Below are positions 45,800 to 58,382 of a DNA stretch of 64,000 bases, one piece after another (positions within the stretch are counted from its first letter, which is position 1; each line of letters opens with the position of its first letter). The stretch is from Dryococelus australis. Its lineage: Eukaryota > Arthropoda > Insecta > Phasmatodea > Phasmatidae. Made by a program: the position numbers and the translations under genes. The notes under the pieces were generated by a model. It had not been told where the DNA came from and did no database searches. It saw nothing but the letters and a program-made list of their open reading frames with translations. The stretch spans positions 285,520,966 through 285,584,965 of the forward strand of contig CM057009.1 of the NCBI GenBank assembly GCA_029891345.1, read 5' to 3'.

Positions 45800-47960
45800 A
45801 GGTACCTTAACCTCCAAGCCCCCTGTGTTCTGGAAACTCCACCACGTCAAATTGGCTTGCCCTACTTTGTGGCTATTCTTATCTGCCAAACAGCTCTGTG
45901 TGCCTATGTGTATCCATGTGTTCACGCATCCCATCTCCGTTGAACCTAGCGGTTCCATAAAATTAGTTACTGGCAACATTTTCCTAATGATCCTCGTAGC
46001 TGTGACCAGAATTTCAGAATATTTGCATCAGAAGAATGGGAAAGAAGCCACGTGCAACATTTTGGCACCAAAATCACCATTGTATGGAAGCAACCACAAG
46101 TCAGCCAAATTGAGCCACAATGCTGCGAGGTCACACGACTTCCGTCATCTTGGAAGCACATCCAAGAAGGGTAGCACACCACCTACTCTCTGCCTCCATC
46201 CGCGCTGTGCCATGGATTGCAGGTACCACCCCTCCTGCATCAAATCATGCTATGTGTTGCAGTGGGCCGAGCAACCATGTGGTTGGACGAAGAGGATCAA
46301 CAACACGTAACAACCTTGCCAGGCTCCTACCATAGCATTTATCAACACATCTGTGTCCCAAAATGCTAATAATGGGGTTTTAGTTTGACGTAAGAACTGC
46401 AACTTGTCAACAGTGCTGCGAATTAAAATGCTTGAGCACACCTGCAGCTGCTGGTCAGTGCCCAATTTATCGGCCACAGCTTAGCTGCAGACAGAGATAC
46501 CTACCTACTGCTGGAAAATCGCATGCCCAGGAATTGGAGACAGCGTCATATCCTGCCAACTGTGCTTGTAACTGTACCATATTGAGTGTGCAGTTGCATA
46601 AATTTGGAAAACATGAGATTGTCCCTGAAGAACCTCGAGATATCACTTTGTACACCCTTTTGATCCCACTGAAGCATTGTTCGATCCCTCAAATCCTTCT
46701 TATATTTTTCAATAGTCTTATCTATGTCAACAATAATCTGGTTCTCCTTATTTCACTAAGATGTAAATTCTTCAACCCCTTATCAGTTACTCTTCCTACG
46801 TCAACACATTATACACCCATCTCAGAAATGAATCTTCCAGATTCTTCATTTTACCAAACTTCTTAATCCTAGATAGAGTCACAGTGTGCTGCTACCTTAG
46901 AAGCCCCAGCCCGCCATCCCACTTCACCATGTACAAAAATTCATCTGATGTCTGCATTTATCTATTTGATATTCTCTTAACACCCCTTTTGACAACACCA
47001 TCAATTTCCTTTAAAAACTTTTTTACTGACCTCCTGCAGAATGAGGTAGTAAAAAAATCTGGGCATCCAGTTGAACTATACTAGTTCCAGCTTCTGGCAA
47101 TGCTTCAGTGGGGCCCTGCAAACCTTTTCCAACTCCTCTTCAATCCATATCAAAAATGTATTATTCCTCCCACCATTAAACTTGTGTGCGATTCCTAGGT
47201 ATTCTTGATACTGAACAGCTTTTTTTGTCACCAAATGGGACTCAGCTAGGCTAAACATTGTCTGCAGAAATGTCCATGTATTCCCCTTGACTACCAAATG
47301 ACTGGCACTACACTTATGAGCCGACAGCTCCAACCCGAGGCCGGACAAAAATGACTGAACTTTCTTCAACATTCTGTCCATTACTTTAACCTCATCCGAA
47401 ACCAAAACCAAATTGTTACCAATTGCTAACACCGAAACATGATCGTCCAGTATTTTCATCACTTTACATGTCGCCAACTCCTTTTTCAATGGGTCCATTG
47501 CCAATTCAATAACAGGGAGGAAAGAGTACCCCCCTCTATTACTCCTCTTATAATGTCCATCATGACCTTCTATTCATTCATCTCTATCTCCACGAAACGT
47601 GTCTCATAAACCCCCTGAATGGACCTGATGAATATTCCAGGGACACCATGTTGTTCCAATAGCTTTATTATTATTCCATGCGGCACTGTGTCGAACACTT
47701 TCCTAATGTTCAGCAGAATGAAAACCCCCCTAACCTTTTCACTCCTCTTGATTAACTGTTTCAGCATAATCACATTATTGAAACACCCTCACTCATTCCT
47801 GAACCCCTTATATCTCTCGCTCAGCCCGATACCCTTGTCGATTATCTTGTGCAGTAAAACACAATACAACCTTTCAGTATACATCCAATAGTAATTGGCC
47901 TAAGATCTTCAAAATTACTACACTCACACTTATAGGCTGTTAATTGTAAAATAAGAACTT
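45800..47960 (-). mobile_element. R2-like LINE fragment (dead)
   Basis: On the minus strand from 47960: LRPITIGCI, then KIIDKGIGLSERYKGFRNE, FDTVPHGIIIKLLEQHGVPG (47773-47570), and AMDPLKKELATCKV, then a region where the catalytic FADD-type box reads AIGNNLVLVSDE (47504-47076). GLGLELSAHKCSA and LGIAHKFNGGRN complete the thumb. The block after it reads LIWIEEELEKVCRAPLKHCQ. This order and wording match R2/R-group non-LTR elements. Downstream to about 45800 are decayed frames of the C-terminal endonuclease region without clear motifs. Motif A reads LLNIRKVFDTV (Asp to Asn), so two catalytic sites are gone. Confidence 0.82.
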
Positions 47961-49640
47961 TTGGAAGCCCTGCTTAAGATCTATTTCTATGCTGATTATG
48001 TAATCTTTCGCTTTACGTAAAACTAACATAGCCATGGTAACTCATCACTTTATTCATGCATCGTTCAAGTGAAACTCTGTAATTATTAGTGAAAGAAAAT
48101 TCCCAAAATCTGCTCATCTTTGCACTTTGATCCATTAGAAAAACAACAGAAAGTAAAAGAAATATTTAACGTTATTGCAATGTTTACCTAACAATTTTTA
48201 ATGGACATTAAGATCTAGAACTACTTTTCCTCCATCATTACCAACTTTACTGGGCACATGTCACTCAGTGTGCCCGTTAAAATGTAGGAAGGCAGGGGCC
48301 GTGACTTTTTTCTAAGGTTCATTTCAAAAGGGTTCATTTTATCGTGAGCAGGCTTTACCCTTCGGTATTAATAATGTTTTATTACCCTGCCATGCCTCAA
48401 GAAAAATCTGAAACTTTAAAATGATGTTCAATAGAAGAACTATCATCCCTGTATACCTGATTTGAACAAATGTGTTCTTCTCGTGCAATCCGGCCCTGGT
48501 GCCCCTTTCGGATTCTTTGTATTTACTTTCTTTACATTCATCAATAGTGGTAGGGGATTATTCAGAAGCAAGGGAGATGTTACACGATTGCATTGTGCTT
48601 AAGCTGGCATATGACATAAAGCCCCGCGTGGCTTAAACTGCGAAGTGCCGCAAGCATGGAAATTAATAAGTAGTAAATTTAACCGGAGTTTCAGCAAGTC
48701 TGCTCCAGAATGTGGTTTGCTCGAGAGGTGCACGAAAGAAATTTAAAGCATTCCAGATAATTAAGTTATTGCAGTTGTATGATAAGTACAAAGTTGCTTC
48801 ACATCCAAGTTGCATTGCAGCGACCTACCCTGATGCCCGTTGAACCAAGATTGAAGATGGCAGTATAACATTGGTGATGCCTTGTACCCGACACTGTACC
48901 AATACAAAAATCCCTTGTGGGAAAAATGAAAATGAAATATGTGGAACATAGAACTGCATGAAACACATATCAAAATAGACATTAATCCGAACACTGGTAC
49001 ACAAAAATAACAAAGAATGTAAAAATTAAGTATCAGTAATATTTAGAAAATAAGTTAATATTGCTAATTAATATTACGTGCATTTTAATAGGAGTTTGAG
49101 AACATGAGTACACTTTATTTTATATCAGATATATTCAGTGTTAATTTGAGTCTGATTGAATTAACATTAATATTTAATTAAAATAGTAAATTAGTTTGTG
49201 TGTGAAAGGTTCGAGTATTCCGCATCACATCAGCATGTCAATATCAAGAATTTGCACTTTTATGATACTAAATTAGCTCGTTTATGAATTTTAACTAATT
49301 TTAATATACTGAACACGATTTGTTAGTCAGTTTCGTGAAATATGCCAAAATGACTGAGTTCTAAGTGTCCACGTGTTACTATTTTGTGTTACATGGGATT
49401 CTTCCACATTCATGTGGGGTTAGTTTTAATCACAGTGCATTAGTTGAACTGGCTTTAATTTAAGAATCGCCCTTGCAAAATTAATAGTCACTGTTCTGAA
49501 TCATGTAATGCAGTTGGATTTGATGGCCCTTGGCTGCAGGTCCAGCACTCTACTCCACCAGTAGTACCAACTAATTTCCGGTACATCCTAATCTGATCAC
49601 CAATTTCCATTTTGAACTTCTTATGCGAAAACATTGCTGC
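47961..49640. other. No gene recognised
   Basis: AT-rich spacer with no coherent frame. The minus frames at 48825-49013 and 48761-48994 are short and featureless. Confidence 0.4.
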
Positions 49641-51315
49641 ATTACCAATGTGGATGCCATTTATCATCGTGACTCCTAATATTACCTGCAAGGTTATAGC
49701 TGGGCGAGTATATTTTTAGAACAGTTGCCGATCCAATGTTAGAATTTGAAGGTCGCGGACTTCTATTTTTTGTTCTTGCGCATTCGTGTTGATGTTATCT
49801 ATGGAATTGTAGGGTATATAAGCAGCTTGAATCGTTCATTTAATCTCTTCGCTTCATGTCATTTGAGAGGACACATAATAATGGTTCGTCGTCAGACTGT
49901 GTGTCTATGTATTATCCTAAGAAGGTATATTATAATATTTTGTATTTTACGAACAATGTCAATAAGAATGATAGGCCCTGGACCAATGTAAAAGGCACTA
50001 ACCATAATTAACATTCATTCATTATTATTTTATTTTTCAATTTAGTTTTTAGTTATATATATGATACAATTTATTTCGGGAACATGGCATCCACTTATAT
50101 TTTAATAATATTTCGTATTTATATAAAATGAGTTATAATTTAAGGTAATGTCATAAAAAGAATTCACATCAAAACCCCAAACAGTCACATGTACCAGCAA
50201 GGTAAATAGTGAAACATGATGAATTGTGATATGCTGGATGTCCAGTAACACATTGGACATTGTGATACTTTGACATAATTATTGATGCATGGGACATAAT
50301 ACAAGGCTAATATGTAATTGAATAATGCATCCAGTTCGAATTGGTTTCATGTGGTTGTGCAATATCCACAATTAGTTGCATAGTACGTTTGTGTGTAAGT
50401 TTTGTGGACATAATAATTGTTATGTATATAATCGATATAGTTAGTACAAATGTGGTCTGCATACAGAATTTGTTCCAATATCATTTGAATTATTCAAATT
50501 GTTAAAGTAGTTCAGTAGTTATGAATTTTTGAGTTTGGGAAGTGTGAAATAACCCCAATGTCAACGCCATATATAGTCACAACTCCTAAAATTACCGAGT
50601 CGCGATGCGATAATAAGTTGTCCATGTGTAAGTGGTAGCCTCCAAGGTTATAGCCATCTGAGTTTATTTTTAGAACAGTGACTATAAACTGGGAGGCAAC
50701 CGCTTACACATGGGAACTGATCATCGCATCACATTTCTATAATATTAGGAAAGGTGTTGCAGCATGACATCCAGTTTAAGGTTATGTCCGATCACACCTC
50801 CCAACTTAAAAAATTCATAGCTCTTAAACTAATCCACCAATTGTGATAAACCAAACACTACTTAATTACAAATTCATTGCACAACTGAACTATATTAAAC
50901 TTATTAATTAAATATACAAATTTGTTATGTCCCAAAATACATATATAACATCAACATACAATGTTAATATACATATAGACATTATGCAATCATAACACAC
51001 CAGTTCGAACTGAATCCAAATTATTCACTCAACATTTTCATGGTATTACATCATTAATCTATATCATTATGACAGTGTATCACTATGTCATCATGTATCG
51101 CTGGATGTCCAGAATAACAGTATTTTCTTTTTCGATTTTTTTTCTGTATTGGTTTTTATTTATATGTATGATATAATTATGTAGGGATCTTGGCGCCAAT
51201 TTACAATGAAGTTATTGTTGTAGGCAGAGAAAGTAAAAAAATATATATAAGTGTACCTATCTATACACATACCTCTAACAGCCATGTGCACCAGCACGGA
51301 AAGTTGTGATACACA
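49640..51315. repeat. Large imperfect palindrome with flanking direct repeats
   Basis: A palindrome with axis near 50670 has arms of about 420 bp (roughly 50234-50643 and 50690-51112). Inner arms match well (CCATGTGTAAG against its complement), and the outermost match is CTGGATGTCCAG. The sequence at 50020-50215 recurs directly at 51130-51315 (about 1.1 kb offset), and 49640-49735 resembles 50555-50690. No coding. It could be a foldback transposon or a rearranged satellite. Confidence 0.6.
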
Positions 51316-51448
51316 CTGAATACTCCCACTCAAATACGAGCAAATATGGTGTACCATCAACCTTAAATCCATAGTAAACTTTACTACAAGAATAGAAGGA
51401 ACCAGTGAGACAACAATTGATAACATTTTAATTGACAGTAACTCAATA

Positions 51449-53390
51449 AGAATTCTCTAAACCAAATAAAAACTACATGGAAGAATATGGTAAAAAACAC
51501 AACAGGAAGAACAACAGAGCAATGTCCAGTTGTAAACCTTAAAGTAAATGACTACATATCCTCAGACCCTAAATTAGTCTTAGAAAAATGTATACATACT
51601 ACTTAAATGTTGTAGAAAACATGATTTAAAAAACATTAAACAAGATATAAACCATATTCCTATACGACAGGGCACAGAATACCCTGCTATATCTTTTACA
51701 AACACAACTCCAAAGGAAGTGAAGAAAACAATCAATTCTTTGCAACCAAAATTATCTAGCGGCTATGATGTCATTACCTGTAGGTTATTAAAGCAATGCG
51801 CTTTTGAATTCAGTGTTCCACTAAGCCATATTTGCAATAACATCTTCAATACAGGATTGCATCCAGACAGACTCAAATGGGCTATGTTAACACCATTGTT
51901 CAAGAAGGGAGACAAGACAATAATTGTAAACAATTATATACCCATCTTACTTATTACATCCTTTTTTAAAGTGATTGAAAAACTAATTTACAGGAGGTTG
52001 CTGCAAAATTTTAAGAATCACAGTTTGGCTTTCGGAAAAACACATCTACAAATGATGCAATTTTCAAACTAACAAATAGTATTGTTAATGCACTTGATAA
52101 AAAGATACTACCTAAAGGAATATTTTGCATCCTCACTAAAGCATTTCACTGTTTAAATCACAACATACTTATAGAAAGATTAAAGTTTTATGGAGTCTCA
52201 GGTTCACAAAATAAACTAATACGCTCATACTTTTCAAACAGACAAGTTCGGATCAAAGGAAACACTACTTCATTCTACTCTGAACCAGGAAAAATCAAGC
52301 CTGGGGTCCCACAAGGATCAATATTAGACCCCCTACTCTTCCTAGTTTATATAAATTACCTTCCACATGCATTAACCCCAGAAACTACTCCAATTTTTTT
52401 GCAGATGATTCTAGCATATTAGTCTCTGGATACTCAGTAAATGGTCTTATACAAAATTGGATACAAAATTTACAGAGCTAAATGCATGGTTTTGTGGAAT
52501 CAAATTAAATCTCGACTTAGATAAAACGTCTAATGAATTTCCTCTTAAAAGAATAGAGAAAACCTCAATTCATATGTTAGCAGTAACATACAAAATGAAT
52601 GAAACTGCAGTGATTAAGTTTCTTGGCTTAAAAGTAAACAATTTACTTAACTGGAAATCTCACATTGCATATATTTTACCTAAACTATGTTCAGGATGTT
52701 TTGCCTGCGGAGTGCTGCAGAGGTCTTGAACAAAAATACAGCAAAAATGGTATATTTTGCATATTTTCATTCAATGTTTTATGGTATAACGTTTTGGGGT
52801 AATTCCACTGACAGCAAAAAAGTGTTTCACATGCAAAAGAGAGCTGTAAGAATAATCAATGGCAAAAGAAAGTCAGACTCATGTAGACATATTTTCAAGA
52901 GCTCAGAGATTTTAACACTTGCACGTAAGTACATGTTTTCAGTATTTACATTCATGTCCAAAAACAGTTATTTATTTAAGAAAAAGGAGACCTTTCATAA
53001 AGATGACACTAGAATAAAAAAAAACCTTTACAGGTGGCTTCAGTTAACTTAAAACATGTCCAGAAAGGCCATCCTACCTTGGTAGCCAACCTTTCAGTAA
53101 ATTACCACAACACCTTAAAGAAATTTGCTTCTATAACCAAAAGCTCTTTAAGAAACAGCTGAATGATTTTTTTTTCAAAACTAATATTTTATAGTGAAGA
53201 TGAATATCTAAACTAAAATTTAAGTAATTATCGCGTTACATGTCTTTGTACACATATCTTGTTCCAGTATTTCTCGTTTCCTTTTTCTTCTGTTTCAGCA
53301 AATCGATGACTTCCCACAGCATGTTGGAGGAGGATTGGCCAAATTATGAGGAAAAAAAGATGTTATGCGTTTACATATAGTCTGACACAC
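51449..53390 (+). mobile_element. Jockey-like LINE, copy 2 (5' truncated, dead)
   Basis: Very close relative of 16480-18790, starting about 370 bp further 3'. RT frame at 51719-52072, same frame break near 52019-52043, motif A again CILTKAFHC (52126-52152), FADDSSIL intact but shifted, C-terminal tail to about 53060. Ends with GGAGGAGGATTGGCCAAATT and a CA/TA microsatellite. Copy 1 has a stop in ITCRL that copy 2 lacks, so they have diverged since they split. Confidence 0.9.
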
Positions 53391-53428
53391 ACACGCACGC
53401 ACACACACGCACATACACACACACCCAC

Positions 53429-53494
<66 letters not shown>
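53386..53494. repeat. (CA)n(TA)n microsatellite
   Basis: An imperfect CA run followed by about 64 bp of TA, directly at the 3' end of LINE copy 2. Copy 1 also ends in a TA tract, so it probably grew from the element's own 3' end. Confidence 0.95.
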
Positions 53495-53497
<3 letters not shown>

Positions 53498-53499
53498 CT

Positions 53500-54085
53500 A
53501 TGTTCAGCGTATAAATTTTGTATACTGTAATTTGACTTGTTCAATAACTTTGTACAGCTATGTATTGAAAAAAGATCTTACGGATGCAATAAAACAATAC
53601 AAAACAAACTTAATAGTTTGAAAGTAAATTTTTTAATTGCAGCAACAGTTTGTTGTTTTTTGTATTTAAAAAATAATTATATATAATAAAGATTTGAAAT
53701 TAAAATACATATATAATCATTAAATTTTTTTTTAACAATTCATCGTATTTTGGAAAGAAAAGAAGAAGAAATTGAATTCCTAAGAATTTTTGAACTAGGC
53801 GTAACCACAACGGCTAGTTATTAGTACATGATCATTTGGCATTCGTTCGGGTGTCCAAAGCAAAGAAAATCAAAATAAATGCAGACGTAAATGTAGTTTG
53901 TAGTCTTCAAGTTGTTTATATTAATCGAAATGGATGTTGAAGTGAAATTATGTGGAGTTTTTTTGCGGGCAATGGTTTACAAATGTTTTGATTTCGTTGT
54001 TATTTAAATGTAACCTTCTGTGTAATCTGTTTTCGAAATGTAGTGTTTAGTATACTTTGACACTGCACTAGATACACTCACAAAA
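53500..54085 (+). promoter_or_regulatory. Presumed promoter and 5' UTR of the ASAP gene
   Basis: Sequence upstream of the ASAP start codon. The ATG context is CACAAAAATGC, adequate for initiation. No TATA box or other site stands out, so extent and start site are guesses from position only. Confidence 0.3.
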
Positions 54086-54211
54086 ATGCCTGGTTTAATA
54101 CGTGTGAATGAATTTATTGATGAGGCGCGTTATGATTACAACTCGCCGACAACATCAACGTTTGTGTCTCGGATGCCTCAGTGTAGACAAACGATTGCGA
54201 CACTAGAGGAG
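54086..54211 (+). CDS. ASAP: ASAP (ArfGAP, SH3, ankyrin, PH protein), first coding exon
   Basis: The 42-codon exon runs from the ATG at 54086 to GAG|GTGAGA, a consensus donor in phase 0. It encodes MPGLIRVNEFIDEARYDYNS followed by PTTSTFVSRMPQCRQTIATL. Human ASAP1 starts similarly: a xVxEFIxE stretch, then DYNSPTTSxF, then RxxxCRxTxxxLEE, so the match is nearly colinear with the N-terminus of the BAR domain. ASAP proteins are Arf GTPase-activating proteins acting at membranes and focal adhesions. The rest of the BAR, PH, ArfGAP, ankyrin and SH3 parts must lie downstream, beyond a long intron that contains the retroelements at 58-63 kb. Confidence 0.87.
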
Positions 54212-55138
54212 GTGAGAGACCACACTTCACGTGGTTTTGTTTTTGAATATTTTTCTTAATTTTTGGTTGGTCACCTGTCCATTTTTATGGTTGTTTAATT
54301 TCTGCTCCTGTATTTATATTTATATTAATATGTGCTGTCACACTCGTCCAGGTTTCTGAAAACAATAGTAGGCCTAAGCCAGGAAAGTGTACCATTTCAT
54401 TTAAAAGCTTTACTACAAACATTAGTGGGCGAATACGCTAATTATGCAGTTAAACTTTTTGCCTTTTAAAATTAAGGTTAAAATATTGATTTATTGGGTT
54501 TCACATTAGGTTCGTTGCTTAATGATTTCCGGAAAATAGCGATTTTACATACAGCCTATTTGATAAAATATCCATAGCAGGAGAGGAATATTGTGGTGGA
54601 AAAATATTTGTGAAAGTCCTTAATAGCATTGGAATTGCTCTCCAGTCAGCATAATTGCTTAGTCTAGAGTTACATTAGGCCTATGTCATGAAAATGCTCT
54701 TTAAAAAAAAATCAACACTTGCACCCTTAGTAAGCATAATTTTTGGAAATTAAGTTTGCTGTCATAAAAATTTGTGGATAAAATATTGGAAAATAGCATT
54801 TTTTTAAAATACCTTATTTATTCCCTATCTCTTTTTTCATAAAACTTAGATGTAAAAACTACTACGATCATTACTTAAAATGACATGATAGTCTGAAATT
54901 GATTATGGGTAATGCTATAAAGTTACACATTTTTCTGCCTAAATTCAGTTTCATAATCCAGGATTATTGTAGAACCCAATATGTTGTTTACACGCATGTT
55001 ATGATGTCTCCAAAATGATGCCGAAGATGTCATACTTTTTTTCTATTGCCCGATCTATTATGTATGGCAATCTAACGGGGCATCCTTGAGAATGTGGGGG
55101 TTTTCGGGCTGGGACACTTTCAGCATTTATAAACGTTG

Positions 55139-55270
55139 GTATCGCGAAGTGCGGTAGAGCCCATCCTCTCTATTATACTACCTGACACCACATATGGTAT
55201 CGGGCAATACAATAGAGCCCATCCACTCTATTGTACTTCTCGATACTACATATGGTATAGGATAGTACCT
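55139..55270. repeat. 58-bp tandem repeat with hairpins
   Basis: TAGAGCCCATCC occurs at 55155 and 55213 in units of 58 bp, just over two copies. Each unit has an inverted repeat (CAATAGAG against CTCTATTG) around the CCCATCCA loop. Confidence 0.7.
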
Positions 55271-57243
55271 ACATTAAAGATCCCATCTGCTTTAATAACT
55301 TGCCATGTAAATTAATGTGTATGTGTAAATGACGATTCACATTTTTGGGTAGTTCAGCCATACATTGTTTATCAGGGGTCGTGTGCGGATGAATCACTGT
55401 AATGTGTGCATATATCAGTTGAAAAGGATTATTTCCACACAATCACATTTCCAGATTAGTTTAATATAATTTCTGCTATATTATATGCTTCACTGTATCG
55501 AATACCACCTAAACATACTACCCCTATCCTGACAGTGCCTACCTACAACAACGTTATTTTACATGTCACCACAAACATTAGACATATCCAATAATAATCA
55601 CAAATGGTAAAAACTTGGTACCTGCTACAGAATCCGGACTTAATATTACTTAACCACACTTTATTACACCAGGTACACACATTTCTACTTAAATATATCA
55701 ACACTTACCTTTACCAAACATATCGGTTTTCTGCCAACATGTAATGCCACGCTCATTGTCATTATCCAACGTGGAACACATCATTTGCACAATGGTACGT
55801 ATATAATTTTAATGCAAAAACAACACTGTGATGAATGTATTTCTATTTTAGCACCGTACACTATTCCATATTGTATTTTTTATAATGCATATTATTTTAT
55901 CACTGTATATGGTACAATTCCATTTCATTACACACTGATGCGTATAATAACCAACTCTGAACACGTAAACTACTACCTTTCTCCATCAGTAAACAGAATG
56001 ACGGGACAAAATGGCATGAATTTTTAACTATCTTACAAAACAGAGGAACATACAGCCCTACAACCTACGAAATCAAAAATACTCAGCTGTTGCAAATTGT
56101 TCATATGGGTTCCTTTTTTTTTTTTTTTTTTTTTTTTTTTTCCCCTATTAACATAATCAACTACCTGTTTGTCCAACGTCCTGATGTCATTAACTACGTC
56201 ACATTTATAAACAAATCTCTGGTGTCGAGAAGTCATATACACCTCGTAATCTAACAAGACCATGTAAACTAAAGTTAGTACAACACAATTTTGGCAGTTT
56301 AAACTAACATAGGATTGTAGGTTTTTAATTACTGGACCAGGAAATTTTAATTGCATTAGACAGCTAGGCCTACCATACATAACTTACCACAAGGACTTCT
56401 TCATTTTATATAGTACAATGAATAGTATTTCGGGCTATTTCACTATACAATATTGACAATAAACAAGTTGAGAGATTGCAAACATGGCATCAACAATGTA
56501 CACAGTACTACTTCCGCACTCCTTCCCCATATTCTAATTGGGCAGCCACAGGAATATAGGGATGTTTGTGCAGGACACATTTTGGACAAAATTTGTTCCC
56601 TAGTAGGGACTGTTGCATTACATATTTCCCAAATAACACAAATAAATTGTTAATTTTCGTAGCACAGAAATTTTTGTATAGGCCTACAACTTTATATCCA
56701 ACACATTCATTCATTCACGCATGTATACGTTTATGTTCACATTTTAATTACAGTATTCTGAATGTGTATGACACTACAGCTTATGTGAGTCTCCCGGGAG
56801 TAGTGTACAATCTCACACAGGTGTGATGTAGCCAATATGGCATCTGATGTCACATGTTTTGTCCTATTACCACACCCCTTCCCTGCCACTAACGGGGAAT
56901 CCATAGGAATGTGGGTGCTTAAGGGTTACACTAGTACATGCTACAAGTGCACCATCACCGCGATGTGTAGAGCTCTGAACTGGCATGCAGTGTTAGTCAT
57001 GTTGTTTGTACTTACGGGGTTTTAAGCTGTGACCCTGTGATTTTATTGATTAAAGGTTTGTATCAAAGTTCAATACAGGCTCCTATCATAGTTTATCTTG
57101 TGTCCTGGTAGTATGTTTTAAAATATAGCAGGCTGAAAAAGCCATTTTTATCATTGTTTCAAGGGCTTCAAAATAATATATAACTTATAGCATTTGTGTG
57201 AGTACCATTCCTTCCTCATCTGGAGTAAGTTTTCTTTTCATAG

Positions 57244-57324
57244 GTTAACATAGTGAAGACCCGTTTAATAGTTCCATTAAGAAAACTAGATTTAAAATCT
57301 GTTGCAACACAGTTCAAGTGCCAG
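57244..57324 (+). other. Exon-like segment, unproven
   Basis: An 81-bp stretch open in phase 0 lies between an acceptor-like TTTTCATAG and a donor-like CAG|GTAGGC. Its reading (VKTRLIVPLRKLDLKS in the middle) is lysine-rich but does not match the next ASAP segment I recall. It could be an unrelated or cryptic exon. Confidence 0.25.
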
Positions 57325-58188
57325 GTAGGCAGGCCTCTTAGTCAGGCTATTTAAAAAATTATTTCCACATTTTACATTTCTTCATATATAAATTGAAGTA
57401 GCTGAAGTCAACTTTTATTTCTAGTGTAAATTTACAGAATTTTAAAACATGATGCATGCTATTCTAACCACATCCATATAGGTCTAATGTTGTTTAAACA
57501 TCATTATCTTTATTTCATAGTTATAAATATAGTAGGTAGTGAATGTTTGAATGTTACTTGTGTGACTTGCACACATGTACACACAAACACACACTCTCTC
57601 TTTTATTGTCCAGTGATTGAACCCTTGACATGTTTATAAGTCATACATTAGGCCTAGACATTAATCACTGTAAAATTTTACATTTAGTGAAAATCCATTA
57701 CATTTTTATACTTGATAGGTTCTGTATTCCGAAAGGATAAGCATTAATTTTAAAGAAGTAACATAGGTATTTTGTTTAAAAATAAAGTCCCTCCCGTAAA
57801 CTTAATTAAACCTGTGACTTGAATGTTCTAATGGTAATTAATTGTGTAGAATAGAGGCTTTTAGGAAAACCAAATAAATTTTCACGGAAAATGGTTTTGA
57901 ATCAACATTATTAATTTCAGAGAACACAAATTTACTGTTCCTAGGTCCGGACTGCACCACACGAATATATATGGTCAAAACTATGTAGAAAATATTATTC
58001 TCTGGTAAAAATTGCCTAAGGGCCTTAGTTTACCAGAAAAACCACATTAAAGTGAATGAAATGAATTTACTCAACGTTAAGCACAGTGATAATCATCAGC
58101 ATACAAAACATTTAAACATCATAACAGTGGTTTGAAGTTTGCTCTGTCCTAAAAGAAATTGATCTACAACTGCAACAATCATCATCGT

Positions 58189-58190
58189 TA

Positions 58191-58224
<34 letters not shown>

Positions 58225-58225
58225 G
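58189..58225. repeat. (TA)n(CA)n microsatellite
   Basis: A short TA run followed by a CA run, lying just past the 3' end of the env remnant on its minus strand. Confidence 0.9.
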
Positions 58226-58382
58226 TACTTACACACACATGCGCACACCTTTCAAACAACCATATTTCTTATAACTATAAATACATATAATTAAACTTAA
58301 TACAACAGTGCATTCATGTGATATTTAAGAAATTATTGACGTATGTTATTTACATTATGTAATTTCTATTCTTGTTAATGAA

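Larger units (their letters stand above)
54212..58200 (+). other. First intron of ASAP, proximal part
   Basis: Apart from the repeats listed, AT-rich without coding signal. A T-run lies at 56114-56141. Two diverged copies of a 95-bp motif around CTTCC[GC]CACTCCTTCC lie near 56479-56575 and 56838-56930. Confidence 0.6.

Noticed and set aside
47619..47891. Plus-strand 90-residue frame
   Set aside because: Shadow of the R2-like RT on the minus strand, which has clear motifs.
53934..54085. Earlier ATG (53931 region) as ASAP start
   Set aside because: The frame is short and not in phase with the ASAP reading. The ATG at 54086 fits the family's N-terminus.
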